A DNA stretch of 64,000 bases from NCBI RefSeq assembly GCF_905475465.1, contig NC_062246.1, positions 7,404,001 to 7,468,000 on the forward strand. Direction: 5' to 3'. This document shows, in pieces, positions 44,691 through 56,667 of this stretch. This DNA is from Pieris napi (Eukaryota; Arthropoda; Insecta; Lepidoptera; Pieridae). Each line of letters begins with the position of its first letter. Positions within the stretch are counted from its first letter, which is position 1. A model generated the notes under the pieces. The model was not told where the DNA came from. It was given only the letters and a program-made list of their open reading frames with translations, and did no database searches. The translations under genes were made by a program, and so were the position numbers.

Positions 44691-46599
44691 CTAAAACTAA
44701 CCTGACGAGTAGGAGAGCATAGAACCCGAATCATGGCTACTATTTTTGAACAAAACTGTTGCAACCATGGTAACGAGTACCTACTATTTTTAGTCCACAA
44801 TTTATAATATGCTTTCTTTCTGCTTCCAACCGTAAAAAAGTGCAAAAAAGCCTGAAAAGTGAATTTCTTAAAACCCCCATGAGGTTTTTCGATCGAACGA
44901 AATATTGAAAAAGCCAATAAGATTTGCATCACCACGTAAGGAAAAAGAAAAAAAAGTTAAAATTAAAATTAAAATAAACCGTCCATAGACTAGGCATTCA
45001 AAGTTATCAATACATTTAATAAGACTAATCTCAAAGACATTGCGCAGCCCTACCCTCTGGCAACTCTATAGTCTATTGTAATAGACGCACGCGCATCCCA
45101 TACACAAGCAATCTACGTTCCGGTCACACTACACTTTGTGTTAACTTCTCAAATTGAATTGATCTTATCAAGCGATCAATAATAAAAAGACCATTATGAT
45201 TTTTTTCTTAATACAATTGCGGGTTGCAATGATTCAGAAACGTTTAAGACTATAGATATTCCATCAAAAATTGTCTTTAATACTAATACATTTAGTATTT
45301 TATATAATTCAAAACATTTACGGATTGGCTATAATGACTATCTGACTATAATGAGTAATCTGTATACAATTCATGAGTTTATTATTGTAAATTGTTACTT
45401 ATTTAATTTAATTAAAAAGTTTGACGTTTACAAACGTCATACGGACTCGTTCGACGCCATCTTGCCTAGAGAAGCGTTTTGGCGGGTTCTTGAAATTGTA
45501 TTTATTTAATCAGAATTTTTAAAGCTCAATAGTATGAAAATACCATTTTCTGAAGGTTCAATCACTATTAAATAATCTGAAATGGTTTAATTTTTTTAAA
45601 CATCCCATTAATAAATCAAATTGAAAATATACATTTTCAAAGAGCATTGCAATAGCGTGCCAAAAAAATGAAACCAGATTTTTTCAATAAAGAGGTTTTC
45701 AAAGTTATAACGTAAATTTGTCACGTATCTCAAGAATTGTTTTACAATATTGAGTAGTTCCCCGTAACTCGCAGTTTGTTAATATTGTAGCCGCGCGTGC
45801 CAGTCGCTGATTGATTCACTGGAAATACAATAATTTACCTTAGAAAAATTTCTAACTGACTAAAATAATTAGAAAAAAATATTTTTGGGTGGCTATTTTA
45901 AAATTATTACAATGATTATAATCATAATTTTATGTCGATATAAAGTATATCTTTTTTAAAGCTATATGTTCACTAATGAATTAGTGTCATTTCTATTGTT
46001 GACATATTAATTCCTGTGATTTTCAACATATCCTTTTCCTATTGTGCCTTTCCTAATGTCAGGAAAAATGATCGTATTCTGATTTTCGTCATATTTACAT
46101 TTTTCCATACTTGGATTGCCTATTGCTTCTTAGCGATTGGGCCGCCCTTTGGCAGTAACTTATGTAACCTATTGTTTTATGTTTTTTATGGTAACGAAGT
46201 GTAAATTAATAAATATACTTCTTAAAATAAACTATTTTGCATATTCTAAGGTCGTTTTCATTTAATTAAATTGTCTGACGTAGTTTGTTTACTTATAATC
46301 GTGTAAAGTAACATGAAGAGAATTCTGGCATTTTTTGTAAACATTTTTGATGAATTCTTTTAAACCGACTTGCTACAGAAAAAATATCCTGAGCCAAAAT
46401 ATATTATTATTTAAATAAATTTGAAACTAAGGTAAAATCTGCATATAAATCTTTCTGTAACATTCATATTGCGTCCTACTCAAAAATCAGAACTTCGAAC
46501 CGCGGCCTCCCCTACACGGCCAAACAATAAAAAGTGATCGGCAAAAAAGTCAAGAAGATTTTTTAACTTTTTTAAATTAAATAAAGTTAATGCTAAAAC
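44691..46599. other. non-coding stretch
   Basis: No gene. Notable sites: CAACCATGGTAACG at 44762-44775 (X-box-like, imperfect), a TGACGTTTACAAACGTCA palindrome at 45422-45439, followed by CGCCATCTTG (YY1/Pho-type) and TTTTGGCGGG (E2F-type) at 45456-45486. 46486-46540 has a decayed tRNA-like B-box segment. Confidence 0.45.
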
Positions 46600-46905
46600 T
46601 TAATAACCAGTGTGACGAAAATCGCAGCTTGAACCCTTCTGGGAATTTTTCCTTGAGCTTTCCACGATATTTTTAATAAAATTTTGAGGAATACGTTCCC
46701 ACTCTTCTGCAATGACCCTTTTTAGCTCCCTGATGTTTTGTGGAGTAGGCTGCACGGATCTTACTCATCTCTTAAGAATATCCCCGACATGATCAATTGG
46801 TTTGACATCAGGAGCTGGCCAACCTAAACAATGGATCCCATGTTCTTGCATGTACGATTTCACGTCGCCAGAACGGTGCGAGCATTTTCGTACATAAAAA
46901 TGGAA
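46600..46905 (-). pseudogene. Tc1-like transposase C-terminal relic
   Basis: The minus strand reads the end of a Tc1-type transposase. It has an N-A-R region with a frameshift, then VKSYMQEHGIHCLGWPAPDV, KPIDHVGDILKR, a TGA stop, VRSVQPTPQNIRELKRVIAE and EWERIPQNFIKNIVES, and it ends at its native TAA (46602-46600). The GWPAPDxxPIDHxWD signature normally carries the last catalytic acidic residue (E/D); here the W is G. At least one frameshift and one stop, so inactive. No terminal repeat recognised. Confidence 0.85.
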
Positions 46906-46985
46906 TCTTAGAACCAAAATTTCCTTAGGTGCCCTATTTTTCTGTCATGTAAACCTTTATAATACATATTTTAATTGTAAACATT

Positions 46986-47235
46986 AGAGGCTTCATAGCC
47001 TAGCGGTCTTATGAAGTGGCAGCAGCTAGGTGAGGGGGTACCGGGTTCGATTCCCGGTTCGAGGGCAAGTTTTAATTTAAATTTGTTCTCGGACTTTGGG
47101 AGGGTTGTGTGGTACCGGACGAGTGCCTAAACCGTACATGGAGGACACGGTCGAATTTCTAAAGACGAGTACGAATTATAAGAAATCCTATACTTGACAC
47201 TGGCTAATGCAGAAATCGTGCCAGAGCAATAAAAA
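46986..47235 (+). mobile_element. tRNA-derived SINE, second family
   Basis: tRNA-like head with A box TAGCCTAGCGGTC and B box GGGTTCGATTCCC, then a body unlike family 1 (TTTGTTCTCGGACTTTGGG, GGTACCGGACGAGTGCC, ATGGAGGACACGGTCG) and a CAATAAAAAAAG tail. The head has no pairing acceptor stem, so it is not a functional tRNA. Confidence 0.75.
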
Positions 47236-48394
47236 AAGTTGACAACAACAAATGACAGTTGATTACTTTTGTTTTTTTTTATTCTAGCTTTTTACATTAC
47301 ATTCATTTCTCAACAATTAAAGATTACGCAAGTAGCATAACTGGCATTCTTTGGTCACATACATTCACTTGTAAACTTATGCATGTGATAGTCACTAAAA
47401 ATATAATTGTCATTCATGTAAAAATTGACCAAAAATTCTTATGAAAACTTATCCAAACAGAAAACAGACTTGTAATATATATCTATGGTTCGCTTTATAG
47501 TAACAAATAAATAACTATATCCATATTGATTAATCAATATTATTCGTCTGTTTCCCGGAACAAAGAGCGTGACAACAATGCATAATTGATAACAAATATA
47601 AGTTAATATGTCTGTTTGTAAGCTAATCGCGTGTGTTATTAAATCACTCAACGACACCACGATGAGTTCTTCTTACTTTGTCGATTCCCTAAATTATTCT
47701 CAAGCGGAATACTAATTTGACTAAAACATTCCTAGATCTTTTAATGAGATCATAGATAATAAAACCGAAGATTGTTTTTCTTTTTTATAATTCTATCTTT
47801 CCTCTATGGTAAGACATTGACACCACCTGACACCGCGATATAAGGTTAACTTCAATTAGTCATATGTCATATTCGACTGGCAATAGCGGCAAACTTTGTT
47901 AATAACCGTAGACGGACTATGGTATAGATCAGGCATCAGCGTACAGTGAGATAGCGAATGATCGACATATGTCATATTTACAGTTTTAATTCATTGAAGA
48001 TTGCTTATTATTGACCAAAATACACATTCGAATGAATAATTCTTGAACAAAGTTACAAAATAAGCTACTTACCGATGAAAGGTTATGTTTGTTTCTTTAC
48101 GTTCACTATAGCTTTTACAGCCAATTATGCAACAATTCACCATGACTGATACTTTACATACACCTCTTATAAGGATAAAGTCTTAAAATATGGATTTGAC
48201 TTGGGTTTCACCGATTTATCAGTAAGCGGTGAAAACTTGTTTACCACCAAGGGCTCGGTGGTAAACCAATAAAACCAGACAGAAGAACTGATACTCTGTT
48301 TCGCTCGCACTTAAGTATTTCACGTTAATGCCTTCTCTCTTTAATTATTATTGTTATTTTAGAAGCTTATCTAGTTCTATACTCTATCTACGTT
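47236..48394. other. non-coding stretch
   Basis: AT-rich with no gene recognised. It ends in TCTATCTACGTT, the left copy of a 12-bp duplication. Confidence 0.4.
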
Positions 48395-48906
48395 GTATTG
48401 TCTTTGATTGACATAACTTTTATTCATTTAATAAAACACAATTTTGACCGGATTGAAGTTATGTATTATTATAAATTTACAACTATTTGACATAATTTTA
48501 AATTTATCCGACGTTTCGCGTGCTTTACAGCGTGCGTGGTCACGGTGACTGAAGACAAAAGATGTTGAATGTCAAAAAGTATCACAGCTGCAGAGAAAGT
48601 TGAATTATCTGTATTTATTTCCCCGGAGTTGGTATCGACTAAAAGATGGAGGGTTTTGGCAAAAATGGCTCACGGTGTCCTCTATTTTCGCGGATTGTGT
48701 TTCTTTTTTTTTTTTTTTCGCGGATTGTGTTTCTTTTTGAGATTTTCTCTGCAGCTGTGATACTTTTTGACATTCAACATCTTTTGTCTTCAGTCACCGT
48801 GACCACGCACGCTGTAAAGCACGCGAAACGTCGGATAAATTTAAAATTATGTCAAATAGTTGTAAATTTATAATAATACATAACTTCAATCCGGTCAAAA
48901 TTGTGT
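48395..48906. mobile_element. inverted-duplicate retroinsertion, Penelope-like ends
   Basis: Flanked by exact 12-bp duplications TCTATCTACGTT (48383-48394 and 48907-48918). Inside are two inverted arms of about 163 bp (48435-48597 and 48744-48906), with a 40-bp extension on the left only. The arms contain GCGAAACGTCGGATAAATTT and CAGTCACCGTGACCACGC. The GAAACGTCGG block resembles the ends of Penelope-like elements. The middle (48598-48743) has a short tandem repeat of TCGCGGATTGTGTTTCTTTT (48697 and 48718). Confidence 0.7.
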
Positions 48907-48918
48907 TCTATCTACGTT

Positions 48919-49616
48919 TATAACCCCAAAGAGACCGACATCCCGTGTAACGTTTGGTGGCATAAAAAGTAAAAATAAATATTAATAACCAATCAGCAAC
49001 AATGATGCTATCACCTATGCAAAAATATTAATCGACAGTGACCGACTGTGGCATATAAAAACTGTCCATCTGTTTATCTGTGGTCCCGTTACTGACATTT
49101 ACCTTCACCTTTCCTGTTCGCCCCCTCTGTCACGCGAACATACAAACACACATCATTCATTTGCACTTGATATTTAACACTTAATTAGTTATATTGCAGG
49201 TAACAAATGTTATAAAAAAAATGCTAGGTCTCTTTCATTTTGTTTCTTTCAAATTATTAAGATATATGTGTATGTAATGGCTTTTGTATTGACATTTCGA
49301 ATTTGAAATTTTTACTTCTTTCCATTAACCTATAACCTCTAATTATAAATTATTAAGTGAAGTAAGTTTAACAATTTTGTCTTGACTCTTATCGGTGGAA
49401 TAAGTACATATTGTTTGTGCAATGTGAATATAAAACGCAGACCAAGGAATAATACTATGGTTTTGTAGGAAAATAATTATTCTTTTGATCTTTAATCGTT
49501 TAAACTATGAATTAAAAGTTCAATCTATACTACAATCAATAATAATATATCTTCAATCAATAATAATAATTGTTCAATCTATAATAATGTCATCTTTGAA
49601 ATTATAATTTTAAATA
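48919..49616. other. non-coding stretch
   Basis: No gene recognised. Confidence 0.4.
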
Positions 49617-49908
49617 AATCAATGGCGCTACAACCTCTTTTAGGACTTGGCCTCAGATTTCTGAATCTGTTTCATGATCATTTTTAAATCTAATAGGCAA
49701 GTAGGTGATCAGCCTCCAGTGTCTGATACACGCCGTCAACTTTTTGGGTCTAAGACATGTCGGTTTCCTCACGATGTTTTCCTTCACCGTTCGAGCAAAT
49801 GTTAAATGCGCACATAGATAGAAAGTCCATTGGTGCACAGCCGGGGATCGAACCTACGACCTCAGGTATGAGAGTCGCAAGGTGAAGCCATTAGGCCAAC
49901 ACTGCTCT
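49617..49908 (-). mobile_element. tRNA-derived SINE (family 1), full length
   Basis: The most complete minus-strand copy: tail AAATCAATGGCGCTACAACC, core TACACGCCGTCAACTTTTTG, CTCACGATGTTTTCCTTCACC, GGGGATCGAACCTACGACC (reverse B box) and AAGCCATTAGGCCAACACTGC (reverse A box). Confidence 0.9.
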
Positions 49909-49944
49909 TAATTTATAATTTAGAGCAGTGTTGCAAATTATAAT

Positions 49945-50150
49945 TTTACATACATATAAGTGTACGATTTCTTGGTACGTCCCGGCTTCGCCCGGCGGAA
50001 CTTTTTCTGAAGATAAATAGATAAAGCCTATATAGGATATACATGGGTATCTTTGACAGAGATAATGTAGCATTCTAAACATAAGAGAATTTTTGAAATC
50101 AATCAATCGTTAGAAACTTTTCTTTATAATTTTAGTATCGAATACGCGGG
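49945..50150 (-). mobile_element. fragment related to element V
   Basis: GGTACGTCCCGGCTTCGCCCGG, GATAATGTAGCATTC, GAGAATTTTTGAAATCAATC and TCTTTATAATTTTAGTATCG. This is the typical middle and end of the V-type non-autonomous repeats. Strand is uncertain. Confidence 0.5.
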
Positions 50151-51814
50151 CTATAATGGTTTTATTTTATTCCGTATTAGGCTAACGCAAGACGCTTAAA
50201 CAGGTCGTTATTAATTAGGTTAATTTCCAAGCAAGGCACGGCACGAATACGTTCGTTCAAACCGAGCAGGTGTCTTAATTGACGTCATCGTTTACTAATT
50301 TTTTTATGCCTTCATGAAGTCAGAGGGAAGCTGTACGGGGGGAGGAAAGGGGGTTAAGGGGAGAAGTTTGTTTGCGGACGCGAGGCCTTTTGTTTATTCT
50401 CGAATGAAATGTTATTAGTTCTCGACAAATACCCCACATTCTTGTTTCAGAATTAAACTGAAATGCTTTTGCGAGTTTTATAGAGCGAGGTCCGCGTGCG
50501 GGTACTGTTTATTCTCATCGACATTTGTTTGTTACCATTCCCGGAGGATCACGTAGGAAAATATTGTTTTACAATGTTTGCACTGTATTGCAATATTATC
50601 AAATAGCTACTTGGTCAAATCGCTTGCTGGAATATAGTCTAAACAGTTGGTTTATGAAACATTCAGTACAAATCGTTGGCTGTTTTATAAAACGGACATA
50701 AGTGATTATAAGATGTGCTGCCATAGTTACAATTTAAAATATAACGTTGCTGTTACCATGGTAACAACGGTAACGTACGGTACGGTACGTATCTCCCTCC
50801 TGGTTTCTTCTATCTATGCTTACCATAGTCTTTATGTATGATGATTTTGATATTTTAAAAGAGTACCGAGAGTTTTTTACGACGGCTTTTTCTCTCGGGT
50901 AATACCCTCTGTCTTATGAGTAGGGATGTCTACCTATACAAATTTCAAGAGGAATAAGTGATACCTGTATCTAATATTCCATAATTAACATATTATATTT
51001 TATTTTCTTCTATAACTCTTCCCACGGTTCTCTTTATTGTCTGCCGTATGTGTGCCCGATACGGCAAACCCAAACCTTTGAGGTGATCCACCTGACACAT
51101 TCACTAAAAATCAGATGGCCCTATTTGACCAACTTATAAAAAACGTAGGCGTTATTCGTACCACTTAGGTACGTGTATTTTACATAATGCTTATAAGGCA
51201 AATTTTATTTTCTAGGCAAAACGAAGGCCCCTTTGTCGAGGTGTCGAGTGGAGAAAATTAGTTCAATTGGGTGTGTAAGAAGTGCAGTGAGGGAACTTTA
51301 CAGTTATCAAATGAGGTGATGTGGAAACCGGCCCTGATAGCCACTAGTCTGGGGTTGGAGATACTTCTCTTTACGGCTTTTTCACATTCGAAATTAAATA
51401 AAAGAACTATTTAATACCAATATTTGAATGAAATAACGTTTTCTGTTTTTATTTTGATGTAATTATTACGTGATTGATAGAGATTCTGAAAATACTTGGA
51501 CGTCCGCAGACTGCACAGTGTTTTGTTTTTAATTTACTAATTTTAAACCGAAATAAATGCAGTCAATTAATTTACACATTACTGACCTAGGGCACGTAAA
51601 ATGAATAGCACTGACCAGTGACCACTTGAGTATAATGGTATATTTTGACTAGTTCTCTTATAAGACTTATAACGTATGGTAATATATGGAATGCATAAAA
51701 CGATTGTTTATTGAATTTCAGCAGTTATTATGAATTCAGCTAACGTTGTGTTACACCAAGTACCAAATTAATATTTATTGTGAAAATTTAAGTTTGATAA
51801 TGTGTGCAATGAAA
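50151..51814. other. non-coding stretch
   Basis: No gene recognised. Contains a perfect 14-bp palindrome at 50752-50765 (see separate entry) and a GGTACGG triplication at about 50774-50790. Confidence 0.4.
50752..50765. promoter_or_regulatory. X-box (RFX-type) palindrome
   Basis: GTTACCATGGTAAC, a perfect palindrome matching the RFX X-box consensus (GTNRCC-AT-RGNAAC type), with further half-sites GTTGCT and GGTAAC within 15 bp. No promoter or exon is seen next to it. Confidence 0.35.
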
Positions 51815-52160
51815 TATCAATAGAGTCCGGCGGCCGAGCGGAAGTCGCTCGAGCCTTATCGAGCCGCACATTCACTCAGCCCATCTACCGTGCCCCGTCC
51901 CCCCTGCCCCCCTCTTCCCGAGACCCCCTGCCTCCTCCCGGAACCCCGCGAATTTACAATGTAGGCGACTCACACCGCGATGCTTCAGCGGAGGGCGGTT
52001 TTCCCTCGCGTCGGTGTGCGTACAATTTTCTCGCCTGTAAATTCTAATGCGAAGTGCGACGGCGATAAAAAATGAGTAGCTCCAGCTCTAGCGTGAATAT
52101 ATTAGAGCGAGAGGGCTGGGCGCCGCCCTACGCCGCCCGCCCGCTGATAAATATGTATTT
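51815..52160. promoter_or_regulatory. unique GC/CpG-rich island
   Basis: GTCCGGCGGCCGAGCGGAAG, a C-rich tract (51888-51950), TCGCGTCGGTGTGCG and GGGCGCCGCCCTACGCCGCC. Open frames cross it (51802-52047, 52072-52284), but they are low-complexity Pro/Ser with no donor site I trust. More likely regulatory than exonic. Confidence 0.4.
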
Positions 52161-53540
52161 TACAGTTGAATCCTTTGTGACACACACATTGCTCACTTTA
52201 CATATATATTTACATAACATACAATTGGCTCCTGACATAGATTATAGATACTATATTGTATTATACGGTGAAGTAAATTATTAAATAGAGTATAACATTT
52301 GATTAGCATATTATGAATAGGTAATATTTACCATAGACTAAGAACATAACACCTAAATTAGACCATAGACATATGATATTTTTTTAAATAATAGAATTTA
52401 AATGAATTTGGCATAATTAATTTCTAACACCACTTGAAGTGTTTACAACAGAAGGGTTGCTAACAATATCTAATGGCTAATTAGTTCCGGAGGGGCGCTA
52501 AGTGGTGACAAAGAGGCTATAATTGCAGCAAAAAACGTTAGAACTTGTTTTTGTCGCATGTGCGTCTTTCTAACGCGACCCACACCTGTGAGGCACGAGA
52601 CCAACGTCGCTAAGGGTTCCTATTCACTTGCGATTTAAACACGGGTATTGTTAGGTTCCTTTGAATCTTTCTGATGCCATTTCATAGAATATTTAATAAA
52701 AGATGTAGGCCGTTGATAAAACCTCTTTAATACAAATATTACATACAAAATATAAAATTTATCTCTTTTCATATGCATCTACGCCATTGCTTGACCACTA
52801 CGATGACTTCACGGCGTCTGTCGTGCTCCGTGTCTTTTGTTCTAAATTTAAAATCTCATGAAAATCTTTACTAACAGTTTAAAAAATGGCGGCCACTTCT
52901 ATGCTCTATGTCTTCTAAGTCTATGAAAGTCTCATGTTCACTACTTTGTCTTCCGAGATTTCGGAATTAACATGTGAAGAAATATCAATTATTTCTTTAG
53001 TAAAATTAGGTATAGAACGTCTTAAGACAGGAAGGCGAATATTAATCGATTACGGCCTAAACGTTTCGTGTGTAAACGCCCTTAATAATATCAACCCTTG
53101 CCGTGTCACGTGGTGGTTATTTTTTATTAGATATACCTGCTGCGATCAGCTTACTTAAAGGGCGCTATCAATATTAGATCAATTATTTTATTCACATTTT
53201 CACCCTACGCATTCTTTCCATACTTAGAACACGTTTTTCTTTTAAACGAACCATATTAATTTCGGTTCATACAAGTACATATACCTTCGTACACGACATT
53301 TATATGTTTATATATTTGCTTAACTCATGCCCGTTGCCCTAATAATTGAAGATTTATATGTACTTAATATGTAATGCAATATAGTCTTAATAAATAAATA
53401 AAAATGACTCTTTCATAAGGAGTACTATGTTTGACTAATTTTGCCTTAAAAATATTAATACAGTAAGTAGAGTTCAAATACTCAAAGATAGTTTGATGAA
53501 AGATAGAGTACCTATTTATATTTATAAATCCGCTTATAGT
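52161..53540. other. non-coding stretch
   Basis: AT-rich unique sequence. No gene recognised. Confidence 0.4.
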
Positions 53541-53555
53541 AATAGTATCTATCTA

Positions 53556-53590
<35 letters not shown>
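53541..53590. repeat. microsatellite (ATCT)n(AT)n
   Basis: Four ATCT-type repeats followed by about 20 AT dinucleotides. Confidence 0.95.
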
Positions 53591-53595
<5 letters not shown>

Positions 53596-53989
53596 TAACC
53601 AACATTTATTCTACAGCGAAGCAGTGTGTCCCGATCGTGGCTGCACTACCCAGAGTCGCGGCTGCAGCGACTGCTTAATTCAGCCTGCCCATCTAATTGT
53701 CTGCCCGATTACCCGTCATCATGTCTGCCCATGCGCCCTCACTCGCCGGACTCGCCTATCGACTGTACCTATGCTGCAGGTATGCATTCTTAGTTAAAAA
53801 CCTGGAATATATGGTACGCCTCTATAAGTTTCTCGTTAGCATGTGCTTAGAACTTAGAACGAAAAAGACAGAACACATGTCCTGATTTGTCATATGTATT
53901 TAAAAATATTCTAGAAAGTAAGAATTGTATATCTCAATTAAGTCAAGAGTTAGTCTCAATTGTATAAATTTAAAACAATTGAAATATGT

Positions 53990-54360
53990 CAATTTTGAGG
54001 CTTGATATTTCACAGATTTTGAATTTGGAATTCTATAATTTCAAACGTAGTTATAAACATATAGAGGTAAGATGTGGAGTTTGAAATTTCAAATTTCGAG
54101 TTATTTAATGAATAACGTAATCTATGGCAGAAACAAATAATCTGTGCAGTTTGAGATTTGATACTTCACACAGATTTGAATTTGGAATTCTATAATTTCA
54201 ACCGTAGGTATAAACATATAAGCTGTGGAGTTTGAAATTTGAAATTTCGAATTATTTAATGAATAACGTAATCTATGTCAGAAACAAATAATCTGTGCAG
54301 TTTGAGATTTGATATTTCAAACAGATTTGAATTTGGAATACTATAATTTCGAACACAGAC
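53990..54360 (+). repeat. tandem repeat, about 154-bp unit, 2.4 copies
   Basis: GAATTTGGAATTCTATAATTTC recurs at 54021, 54177 and 54329 (periods 156 and 152). Units also share GAATAACGTAATCTATG and AAACAAATAATCTGTGCAG. It contains nested mirror-like AAATTTCAAATTT runs. Confidence 0.9.
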
Positions 54361-55529
54361 GAATGGCTAGTTCTAGGATTTGTCATGTATTTGCGTATAA
54401 TTTTTGAATGATCAGCATCATGTCAAGTTAAAACATTTATCAAAAATGAAACCCCGGAATTCGGACTATACGCCATGTGGGTCAGGCCGTGGTAACAAGT
54501 GTACAGTTCTGGTACTGACGTTAATTAAGTTTGCAATGTACCGTATCAGGAAGCAGCTGCAACGCTCCGAAGGTCAACAGCAGATCTGTAGGTCAGTTAC
54601 TTGCATATAATTGAAACTGGTTCAAGTTAACGGCGTTCAACAAGGTCAATTTGTTCTTCATTATAATCAATATCCATTTATTAAATATTACAGGCGCATA
54701 ACGTTTCAAGTCTTAAAGGATTTAACAGGTATTGAAAATAATGTTCAGTTCAAAATTCTATGGCCTGCCATGTATCACATTATATGTTTGTGTCAAAACT
54801 TAATACAAAATATTTAAAACAGACCAAAGAGTTCCGACCTCATACTGCAACTATGAAACACAAATTTCTGAGGACTATGGATATAGACAACCAAGGGACA
54901 ATTATTTCCAAAAAGACATCGAATATTTCGCAGCTAGGAAGAGTTTTTTTTTAATTTTAGTATTTTTTCTTTATTTTTGATTTATGTTTCCCAACGTTTA
55001 CACCTTTCCTGACAACAGAACATCAATTCATTTTTTTATAGTTAGTTGGTTTATAATATTCATGGATAATGTAATAGTGAATACATGTTGGTAATGGGAC
55101 CAGTACTATTCGAGTTTATTCGTCACAAACATATAAATTATATACATAGCTAAATGTTTAAACATAATTTAACGGCAGACCTAAAAAGGTATACGTATTT
55201 TTACAAAAATAGGGGTGAAAACTTAATATTTTGACGGAGGTTTTACCATGAAAACATTCACTGAAGAAGGATTTTTGGAAGTGAAAAATGGGTGACAGGG
55301 TCAAGATTAATTGACACTTCTGATAGTACAACCCCAACCCTTACAGCAGCCGGCGCCCGCGCACAACTGGACAAACCATCTGACGATACACCGATATAGA
55401 GATCTAGAGATATCGTTTATTTCGCTGTACTCTGCGGTTCCATAAATTCGGCCATAGCACGATGTTCTTTAGCCTAAAGCGTTTCTCAATAAAAATACTT
55501 TTCAATGTTTCGTTTGATATATGGAATCG
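54361..55529. other. non-coding stretch, possible decayed sequence
   Basis: 54404-54954 contains three successive short open frames in different phases with ordinary amino-acid composition. This could be a long-dead gene or transposon, but no motif is recognised. The rest is AT-rich. Confidence 0.3.
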
Positions 55530-55838
55530 CGGACTTTTTAGTAGATGATGATGTCTTCTATAGAACTGTTGTACATCACTTTACTCTATTGTCAATAGTT
55601 GCCGCAGCGTACGCGAAACAGAAATTTGTGTTTGTCTTTTTCACACCTTGGGTTACATTATCGTAATTTCATAAAGAACCCCAGCATTTTAGAAAATATT
55701 GGATAGATTATGTTTATCTGGGATAACGTACAATTTTAATGGTGAAAGAATTGTTTAAATCAGTCAAGTAGTTTCGGAACCTATTCAATGCGAACAAACA
55801 ATCGAATCTTTCCTCTTTATAATATTCGTATAAATAAG
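55530..55838 (+). mobile_element. element V, second copy
   Basis: ATCGCGGACTTTTTAGTAGAT, TTTTCACACCTTGGGTTACA, ATGGTGAAAGAATTGTTTAAA, GTAGTTTCGGAACCTATTC, CTCTTTATAATATTCGTATAA. Colinear with 34678-35010. The 5' start is not clear. Confidence 0.65.
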
Positions 55839-56511
55839 GGTTGAAAAAAAAAGTGTTTCATTGGTAACAGTAGCTATACCTAACTTAACCAATTATTTTG
55901 CCGGGATTGAAACTCTAGTAGTATTTTTTTAAAGTATTTAACTTAGTTTGACATAAATACCCAATGCGCAGGACACAAACGTCTAACCTTGCAATTAATT
56001 TAGTAAGACTGGCCTTTTTAACCATTTCAAACTACAAAAACATGTTTACTTCAATTGGTAAAAAATAAATAATAATATAACCATTTACGCTTTCTAATTC
56101 GAATGAATACTGAAAATATGCGCATTGAATTATTTTATTAAATAAGTAAAAACATATTTCAATAAATAATTATCGATAATCAATAATACATATAGTAATT
56201 ATTTATTACACGCAAAATAACGCTACTTAACTGGTCTAGGCGAGAATAAAATTGGTATAATGTTGCCATATTTTATATTAATAAGGATTATTTATGTTTA
56301 ATCATATTTTGATGTGAATGCCATAAGTGGAATTTGTTTTTATCGTATAATATTTATTAGTGATCGAGACTTTGGCTGGGTAAAATAAAAATGTTCTTGC
56401 ATTGCTTGATGACAAAAACAGGCAAACATATTTTGAATCGCCTATTCGTACTTCATTCAAGCGCATTGATTTCTTCTAATCATTTATAATTTAGTTCTAA
56501 TATTTTAACAA
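55839..56511. other. non-coding stretch
   Basis: AT-rich with no gene recognised. Confidence 0.4.
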
Positions 56512-56667
56512 GTAGAATTCGACGAATTCCATTTTTAAAAATATTCGATAAGTTTGCGAAACGGTAGAATTCGACGAATTCCATTTTTAAAAATGTTCGA
56601 CAAGTTTGCGAAACGGTAGAGTTCGACAAATTCCATTTTCAAAAATGTTCGACAAGTTTGCGAAATG
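56512..56667 (+). repeat. tandem repeat, 52-bp unit, three copies
   Basis: GTAGAATTCGACGAATTCC, TTTTTAAAAAT, TTCGATAAGTTTGCGAAACG; unit starts at 56512, 56564 and 56616. Copies 2 and 3 share TGTTCGACAAG, showing stepwise expansion. Each unit holds two short dyads. Confidence 0.95.

Noticed and set aside
46986..47062. Possible tRNA gene with good A and B boxes
   Set aside because: The ends do not pair as an acceptor stem and a SINE body with an A-rich tail follows.
51802..52284. Two open frames in a GC-rich island
   Set aside because: Pro/Ser low-complexity translation, no convincing donor or recognisable domain.
54404..54954. Three short open frames suggesting a decayed gene
   Set aside because: No recognisable motif, frame changes without a homologue to compare, AT-rich composition like the surroundings.
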